Below, in pieces: positions 59,566 to 64,000 of a stretch of DNA of 64,000 nucleotides. Each line of letters opens with the position of its first letter. The first letter of the stretch is position 1. Both the position numbers and the translations under genes were made by a program. The stretch lies in the NCBI GenBank assembly GCA_031291075.1, contig JARLJS010000293.1:1-64000 (forward strand). The letters are read 5' to 3'. The notes under the pieces are model-generated. The model did no database searches, was not told the origin of the DNA, and was given only the letters and a program-made list of their open reading frames with translations. Source of the stretch: Nevskia sp. GTDB lineage: Bacteria > Pseudomonadota > Gammaproteobacteria > Nevskiales > Nevskiaceae.

Positions 59566-60339
59566 CTAGGCCGCGTACTCCGCTTCCAGGTAACGGATGA
59601 TGTCCGCCGACTCGAACAGGGCGGTGCTGGTGTTAGGGTCGACCAGGTACGGCACCTGCACCCGGCCCGCCAGTTCCAGCAGCCGCTGGCGATTGCGGCC
59701 TTCCACCGGCGTTTCGGCGAAGAAGGTGCGGCGCATCGACGGTGGGCCCATGTCCTCCCAACGCGCCTTGGCCGTGTTCCGCAACAGGTAGGGCAGCTCC
59801 AGCTCGCACAGCACCTCGCGCACCAGGCGCGAGTACGGGCTCGATTCGAAGCTGTACAACTCCAGCGGCTGCTGCGGCGCCTTGGACGGGCGGGCGCGCA
59901 GGCCAGGCAGATGCTTCAGGTCGCGGCGGGCGAGCGAGGCCAGCGTGGCGCTGCCCAGCGCCAGCCGCCGCGCCGCACCGCGGGCGGCGCGTAGCCTGCC
60001 GCCATAAGTCTGGCTCAGGTAGTCGATGATGTCGGCGGATTCGTAGATGCCGCGCCCGGTATTGGGATCGAACAGGAAGGGGAACTGCAGCTTGCCGCCG
60101 CGCGCCTTCACCTCCGGCCGGAAGCGGGTGCCGCCGCGGGGGCAGGGGTGGATGACGGCGTCCAGGTCTAGCTCGGTCAAGGCCTCGCGCACCAGGCGGC
60201 AGTAGGGGCAAGCCTCGAATTCATAGAGCTGGAGCGGCTGCTCCGGCTGGCGGGTGCGCGGACGGAATGCGGCGGTGCCGCGCCAGCCGCGCAGCGAACT
60301 GGCGACCACCGACGAGGCGACGGCAAGGGCCTGGGGCAT
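59566..60339 (-). CDS. Protein with two tandem GST N-terminal (thioredoxin-fold) domains
   Basis: 257 residues. The first domain has a CPYC dithiol at 44-47 (EFEACPYCRLVREALTELDL) and the Pro-Phe and ESADIIDYLSQTYGG elements. The second domain, from about 165, has SPYS in place of the dithiol (SFESSPYSRLVREVLCELEL) and ends ESADIIRYLEAEYAA. There is no GST C-terminal helical domain. This double layout is found in bacteria and plastids and is probably a glutaredoxin-like redox protein; the second domain should be redox-inactive. Confidence 0.88.
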   Translation of the reverse strand: MPQALAVASSVVASSLRGWRGTAAFRPRTRQPEQPLQLYEFEACPYCRLVREALTELDLDAVIHPCPRGGTRFRPEVKARGGKLQFPFLFDPNTGRGIYESADIIDYLSQTYGGRLRAARGAARRLALGSATLASLARRDLKHLPGLRARPSKAPQQPLELYSFESSPYSRLVREVLCELELPYLLRNTAKARWEDMGPPSMRRTFFAETPVEGRNRQRLLELAGRVQVPYLVDPNTSTALFESADIIRYLEAEYAA

Positions 60340-60419
60340 GGGGGGCTCGCTTGGTTTCGGGATGGCGCATTATGTAACGTGTTCAAACCCTGCGCGCGGC
60401 TGGCGCATCCCAGGAGCAA

Positions 60420-61043
60420 ATGACGACGGCGAATATATGCTTCAGTATGGAGGTGGGCTTGACCGGCGCCGCGGCGGACGTGGCTGAACGGCACCCGGCG
60501 GGAGAAGGCGGGGACCTGGAGTTGGTGCGGCTGGCCGCCGCCGGCGACGAGCGCGCCTTTGAGCGCCTTTACCGGATGCACGTGGACCGAATCTACGGCC
60601 TGTGCTGCCGTCTGTGTCACGGCGACACGGCCCGTGCCGAGCAGTCCACCCAGGACGCCTTCGTGCGGGCATGGGAGAAGCTGGACAGCTTCCGCGGCGA
60701 AAGTCGCTTCGGCACCTGGCTGCACCGGCTGACGGTCAACGTAGTGCTGGGCGAGCACCGCCTGCTCAAGCGGTGGGTGGCGTTCGACGATGGGGTCGGC
60801 ACGGAAGATGAATCTCCGGCCGATGCGGTGATACCGCCGCCGCGGCAGGAGGATGCCGCCTTGGGGATGGACCTGGAACGAGCATTGTCGCGGCTGCCGA
60901 AAGGGGCGCGCACCGTATTGGTGCTGCACGACGTCGAGGGCTATCGGCACGAGGAGATCTCCTCGCTGACCGGCATCGCGGTCGGGACCTCCAAGGCACA
61001 GCTGCACCGCGCGCGGCGATTGATGAAGGAGTGGTTGCAATGA
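60420..61043 (+). CDS. ECF-family RNA polymerase sigma factor
   Basis: 207 residues. Region 2 is AAGDERAFERLYRMHVDRIY with DAFVRAWEKLDSFRGESRFG; region 4 is VLVLHDVEGYRHEEISSLTG and IAVGTSKAQLHRARRLMKEW. CAGGAG precedes the ATG. It is followed by a coupled anti-sigma-like gene and a DUF4097 gene, each with ATGA overlaps. Its targets are unknown. Confidence 0.93.
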   Translation: MTTANICFSMEVGLTGAAADVAERHPAGEGGDLELVRLAAAGDERAFERLYRMHVDRIYGLCCRLCHGDTARAEQSTQDAFVRAWEKLDSFRGESRFGTWLHRLTVNVVLGEHRLLKRWVAFDDGVGTEDESPADAVIPPPRQEDAALGMDLERALSRLPKGARTVLVLHDVEGYRHEEISSLTGIAVGTSKAQLHRARRLMKEWLQ

Positions 61044-61528
61044 ACGAGTTCGAGGAGCGGCGGGATGGCGGCGAGGAAGCCCCGCTGCCGGCGCTGGCCG
61101 TGTTGAAGCAGGACTGCGTGCCGCCACGCGACCTGTGGCCGGGCATCGCCGCACGCGTACAGGCGCGCCGTGTCCGTCGCCGGCGCGCACCCTGGCTTGC
61201 GGCGGTCGGGCTGGCGGCCTCGGCGCTGCTGGTGCTGGGCGTGTCGGTAGGCATTCAAGGGCTGCGCGGCAGGACGGCGGAGCCGGCTTCCGGATCCGGC
61301 ACGATCGTCGGCGCCGTCGACCAGGGCGCGCTGCTGCCCGCGGCCAACCACCTGCACCCGGAGACCCGGGCGCTGGTGAAGACCAATCTCAAGGTGGTGG
61401 ACGACGCCGAGAACCAGCTGCGGCGCGCCATGGCCGCCGACCCGGATGATGCTTACCTGAAGAGCCTGCTGGCCAGCACCCGTCAGCAGAAGCAGCAGCT
61501 GCATATCGTCCTGGCGGACGCTCGATGA
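61040..61528 (+). CDS. Probable anti-sigma factor (membrane-anchored)
   Basis: 162 residues. The N-terminal cytoplasmic part (about 1-55) contains a single Cys in LKQDCVPPRDLWPG. A membrane helix follows (APWLAAVGLAASALLVLGVS), then a periplasmic helical part (VKTNLKVVDDAENQLRRAM). The start overlaps the sigma factor stop by ATGA. No HxxxCxxC zinc motif is seen, so it is not a classical ZAS protein. Confidence 0.8.
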   Translation: MNEFEERRDGGEEAPLPALAVLKQDCVPPRDLWPGIAARVQARRVRRRRAPWLAAVGLAASALLVLGVSVGIQGLRGRTAEPASGSGTIVGAVDQGALLPAANHLHPETRALVKTNLKVVDDAENQLRRAMAADPDDAYLKSLLASTRQQKQQLHIVLADAR

Positions 61529-62472
61529 GGCAGCCCGGCATCGTGCGTGGCCTGGGTCCGGCGCTGTTCGCCGCTCTGCTCGCCGCCTGGCCCGGCCGGA
61601 TCCTGGCCGCCGGTCCTGATTCCGGCGGCGGCTCCGATACGCAGATCAACGAGCGCCGGCCGCTCAACGCCAACGGCCGCGTCAGCGTCAACGAGGTGTC
61701 GGGGACGGTGGTGATCGGCGTATGGGACCGCAACGAAATCGCCATCACCGGCATGCTCGGTTCAGGCGTCGATCACCTCGAAATCAGCGGCGACGCGGAC
61801 AACCTGAGCGTGGCGGTGAAGCTGCCCAAGTTCGTGCACCGCGGCGGTGAAGCCGACCTGCGCCTGATGGTGCCCACCACCGCGGGCATCGCGGTGGAGA
61901 CGGTCAGCGCCGACGTGTCGGTGCAGGGTTCCCGCGGCGCGGTGAAGGTGCAGACGGTCAGCGGCGATGTCGGGCTCGAAGCCGAGTCACCGGAAGTGTC
62001 GGTGCAGACGGTCAGCGGCGACCTCATCATGCACGTGCCGGCGCGGAGCACCCAGGTCAACACCGTCAGCGGCGATCTGCGCTTGAGCGGCCTGCAGGGC
62101 AAGGCCGCGGTCGAGACCGTGTCCGGCAACCTGCAGATCAGCGGCGGCAAGTTCTCCGAGCTGCGGCTCAAGTCGATTTCCGGCGACGTGCGCGTGGACG
62201 CGAGCTTCGCCGACACGGCCACGGTGGTCGGCGAATCGCTGTCCGGCGACATCACGTTGCACCTGCCCGCCGACGCCTCGGGCACCGCCGCGCTCAAGAG
62301 CTTCAGCGGCGAGGCGCAGTGCGACGCGCAGCAGACCGAGGCGTCGAGCAGCCCCGGCAACAAGCGGCGGGAATACCGCTTCGGCGATGGCAAGGGCCTC
62401 AAGCTGGAGCTGTCCACCTTCAGCGGCGACATCCGGGTGGACCGCAAGCAGGGTGCCGAAGCGGCGAAATAG
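61525..62472 (+). CDS. DUF4097-family exported beta-helix protein
   Basis: 315 residues. A signal peptide (cleaved near AAGPD) is followed by about ten repeats with TVSGDV-type turns ([44 protein letters not shown]), typical of DUF4097 right-handed beta helices. It starts within the previous stop. Such genes are often co-transcribed with ECF sigma and anti-sigma factors, so it may be a surface or periplasmic sensor or adhesin-like output. Confidence 0.9.
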   Translation: MRQPGIVRGLGPALFAALLAAWPGRILAAGPDSGGGSDTQINERRPLNANGRVSVNEVSGTVVIGVWDRNEIAITGMLGSGVDHLEISGDADNLSVAVKLPKFVHRGGEADLRLMVPTTAGIAVETVSADVSVQGSRGAVKVQTVSGDVGLEAESPEVSVQTVSGDLIMHVPARSTQVNTVSGDLRLSGLQGKAAVETVSGNLQISGGKFSELRLKSISGDVRVDASFADTATVVGESLSGDITLHLPADASGTAALKSFSGEAQCDAQQTEASSSPGNKRREYRFGDGKGLKLELSTFSGDIRVDRKQGAEAAK

Positions 62473-62533
62473 CCGGGGCGGTCGTGTATCCAGGCTAGAA
62501 TGCCGGCTTTCCACGGACGCCGGGAGTTCCCGC

Positions 62534-63553
62534 ATGCAGCTCGCCCTCGCGCCGATGGAAGGCCTGGTGGACGATGTCCTGCGCGACGTGCTGACCCGCG
62601 TCGGCGGCATCGACTGGTGCGTCACCGAGTTCGTCCGCGTCAACGACCGCCTGCTGCCGCCGTCGTGCTTCCACAAGCTGGCGCCCGAGCTGGCCGCCGG
62701 CGCGCGCACCCGCGCCGGTACGCCGATGCGGGTGCAGCTGCTGGGTTCCGATCCGGCCTGCCTGGCCGAAAACGCGGCCCTGGCCTGCACCCTCGGCGCA
62801 CCGGCGATCGACCTCAACTTCGGCTGCCCGGCGAAGACGGTGAACCGCTCGCGCGGCGGCGCGGTGCTGCTGAAGGAGCCGGAGCTGCTGTACGCCATCG
62901 TGGCCGCGGTGCGCCGCGCGGTGCCGGTGGAGATCCCGGTCACCGCCAAGATGCGCCTGGGCTTCGACGACAAGCAGCGGGCGCTGGATTGCGCGCGCGC
63001 CCTGGCCGACGGCGGTGCCGCCCAGATCGTGGTACACGCCCGCACCAAGGCCGAGGGCTACCGGCCGCCGGCGCACTGGGAATGGGTGGCGCGGGTGCAG
63101 GAAACGGTGCGGCCGACTGTGTTCGCCAACGGCGAGATCTGGAGCGTGGACGACTGGCGCCGCTGCCGCGCCGTCAGCGGCGTGGACGACGTCATGCTCG
63201 GCCGCGGCCTGATCGTCCGTCCCGACCTGGCCCGCCAGATCGCGGCGGCGCGCCGCGGCGTCCCGGTGGCACCGATGGGATGGAGTGAAGTGTTGCCCCT
63301 GCTGCTGGATTTCTGGGCGCAGGTGCGGCGCAAGTTGTCGGCGGCCTACGCGCCGGGGCGTCTCAAGCAGTGGCTGGGCTGGCTGGCGCGTGCCTACGCC
63401 GAGGCGGCCACGCTGTTCGCGGCGGTACGGCGGGAGAACGATTGCCGCAGGATCGACCTGGCCCTTGCCGGCTGCCGCTCAGTGCCGGAAATGCCGTACC
63501 CCGGTGAACACCATCGCCATGCCGTGCTCGTTGGCGGCGGCCACCACCTCTGA
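62534..63553 (+). CDS. dusC: tRNA-dihydrouridine(16) synthase
   Basis: 339 residues. [20 protein letters not shown] and [20 protein letters not shown]; the catalytic Cys is in [20 protein letters not shown]. The FMN/TIM-barrel end is [16 protein letters not shown] and [17 protein letters not shown]. It reduces U16 of tRNA. The last 25 codons overlap the convergent purH gene by 75 bases; a normal DusC is slightly shorter, so that tail may be unimportant. Confidence 0.93.
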   Translation: MQLALAPMEGLVDDVLRDVLTRVGGIDWCVTEFVRVNDRLLPPSCFHKLAPELAAGARTRAGTPMRVQLLGSDPACLAENAALACTLGAPAIDLNFGCPAKTVNRSRGGAVLLKEPELLYAIVAAVRRAVPVEIPVTAKMRLGFDDKQRALDCARALADGGAAQIVVHARTKAEGYRPPAHWEWVARVQETVRPTVFANGEIWSVDDWRRCRAVSGVDDVMLGRGLIVRPDLARQIAAARRGVPVAPMGWSEVLPLLLDFWAQVRRKLSAAYAPGRLKQWLGWLARAYAEAATLFAAVRRENDCRRIDLALAGCRSVPEMPYPGEHHRHAVLVGGGHHL

Positions 63554-64000
63554 GTCGCGCATCGAGCCGCCCGGCTGGATCACCGCGGTGATGCCGGCGG
63601 CCGCGGCGGCATCGATGCCGTCGCGGAACGGGAAGAAGGCGTCGCTGGCCATCACCGAGCCGGCGACGGCGAGCTTCTCGTCGGCCGCCTTGATGCCGGC
63701 GATGCGCGCCGAGTAGACGCGGCTCATCTGGCCGGCGCCGATGCCGATGGTCTGGCGGTCGCGGGCGTAGACGATCGCGTTGGACTTGACGAACTTCGCC
63801 ACCTTCCAGGCGAACACCAGGTCGTGCAGCTCGGCTTCCGTCGGCGCGCGCCGCGTCACTACCTTCAGCTCCTCGACCTTGATGCGGTGATCGTCGCGAT
63901 CCTGTACCAGCAGGCCGCCGCCGACACGTTTGAAGTCCAGCGCCGGCTCCGGCTCGTCGAGCCAGGCGCCGCACTGGAGCAGGCGCACGTTCTGCTTGGC
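63479..64000 (-). CDS. purH: Bifunctional AICAR formyltransferase/IMP cyclohydrolase, C-terminal part
   Basis: Only the final portion is inside the window; the gene continues past 64000. About 170 residues of the AICAR transformylase domain are visible: [60 protein letters not shown] and [20 protein letters not shown], ending in FTGVRHFRH. It catalyses the last two steps of IMP synthesis. The 3' end overlaps dusC by 75 bases. Confidence 0.95.
   Translation of the reverse strand, partial: AKQNVRLLQCGAWLDEPEPALDFKRVGGGLLVQDRDDHRIKVEELKVVTRRAPTEAELHDLVFAWKVAKFVKSNAIVYARDRQTIGIGAGQMSRVYSARIAGIKAADEKLAVAGSVMASDAFFPFRDGIDAAAAAGITAVIQPGGSMRDSEVVAAANEHGMAMVFTGVRHFRH

Noticed and set aside
59161-59994. 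A 277-codon plus-strand frame covering the R-body upstream region
   Set aside because: It runs antisense into the tandem GST-fold gene, has no ribosome site and shows no motif; the region is better read as a promoter.

Overview
The window is a 64 kb high-GC chromosomal segment of a Gram-negative gammaproteobacterium. It carries MinCDE, a TonB/ExbBD energising system, porins, LemA/TPM/MoxR genes, a proA-nadD-rsfS-rlmH neighbourhood and FadE-type beta-oxidation. Gene content and the GC-rich interspersed repeats suggest the Nevskiales/Xanthomonadales neighbourhood. That placement is an inference; no rRNA gene or other phylogenetic marker is present to fix it. No tRNA, rRNA, CRISPR array, transposase or integrase was found.

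Layout. 0.1-6.7 kb: glutathione transferase, WYL regulator, two VOC proteins, a RimK-like ATP-grasp ligase, MipA/OmpV, a GNAT acetyltransferase and a DedA-rhodanese fusion. 6.7-8.6 kb: minE-minD-minC. 8.8-12.2 kb: a circularly permuted ATP-grasp protein, an alpha-E protein and, convergent to them, the proteasome-like peptidase Anbu. 12.3-18.1 kb: a DsbA-fold isomerase, a hydrolase, holA, proA, nadD, rsfS and rlmH. 18.3-25.4 kb: transketolase, exbB-exbD-exbD-tonB, gap and pgk. 25.4-34.6 kb: LemA, two TPM proteins, a MoxR ATPase, a DNA glycosylase, a large membrane adenylate cyclase, the CoxE-like VWA partner of MoxR, MAPEG and a SanA-like protein. 34.7-43.3 kb: acyl-CoA ligase, acyl-CoA dehydrogenase, hydratase/dehydrogenase, thiolase and a TetR regulator with two matching operator-like sites. 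43.3-49.4 kb: a tandemly duplicated porin + PstS-like binding-protein cassette and a chemoreceptor. 59.6-64 kb: tandem thioredoxin-fold GST protein, ECF sigma/anti-sigma/DUF4097 operon, dusC and the 3' part of purH.

The most unusual region is 49.8-59.1 kb, an R-body (refractile body, Reb) locus. A leftward run of twelve closely spaced genes starts with four near-identical RebB-family proteins. Three divergent Reb-like proteins follow: one lacks the N-terminal signature, one has a proline-rich tail and one is longer. Then come an unknown 367-residue protein, an Ala/Gln-rich coiled coil, a phage-tail-fibre-like protein with a chaperone-type C-terminus, a large alpha/beta hydrolase and a small unknown. 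A hybrid regulator faces the end of the run; it joins a decayed NtrC-type AAA+ domain to an AraC DNA-binding domain. Together these look like a regulated R-body operon with a possible effector module.

A second theme is a set of intergenic hairpins with one architecture and unrelated sequences. Each has arms made of tandem short units (GTGAGG, CGGGAGG, GGTTTCC or CCTCTCCC) around an AAGC-type core. Seven sit between co-directional genes, and three of them supply the stop codon of the preceding gene.
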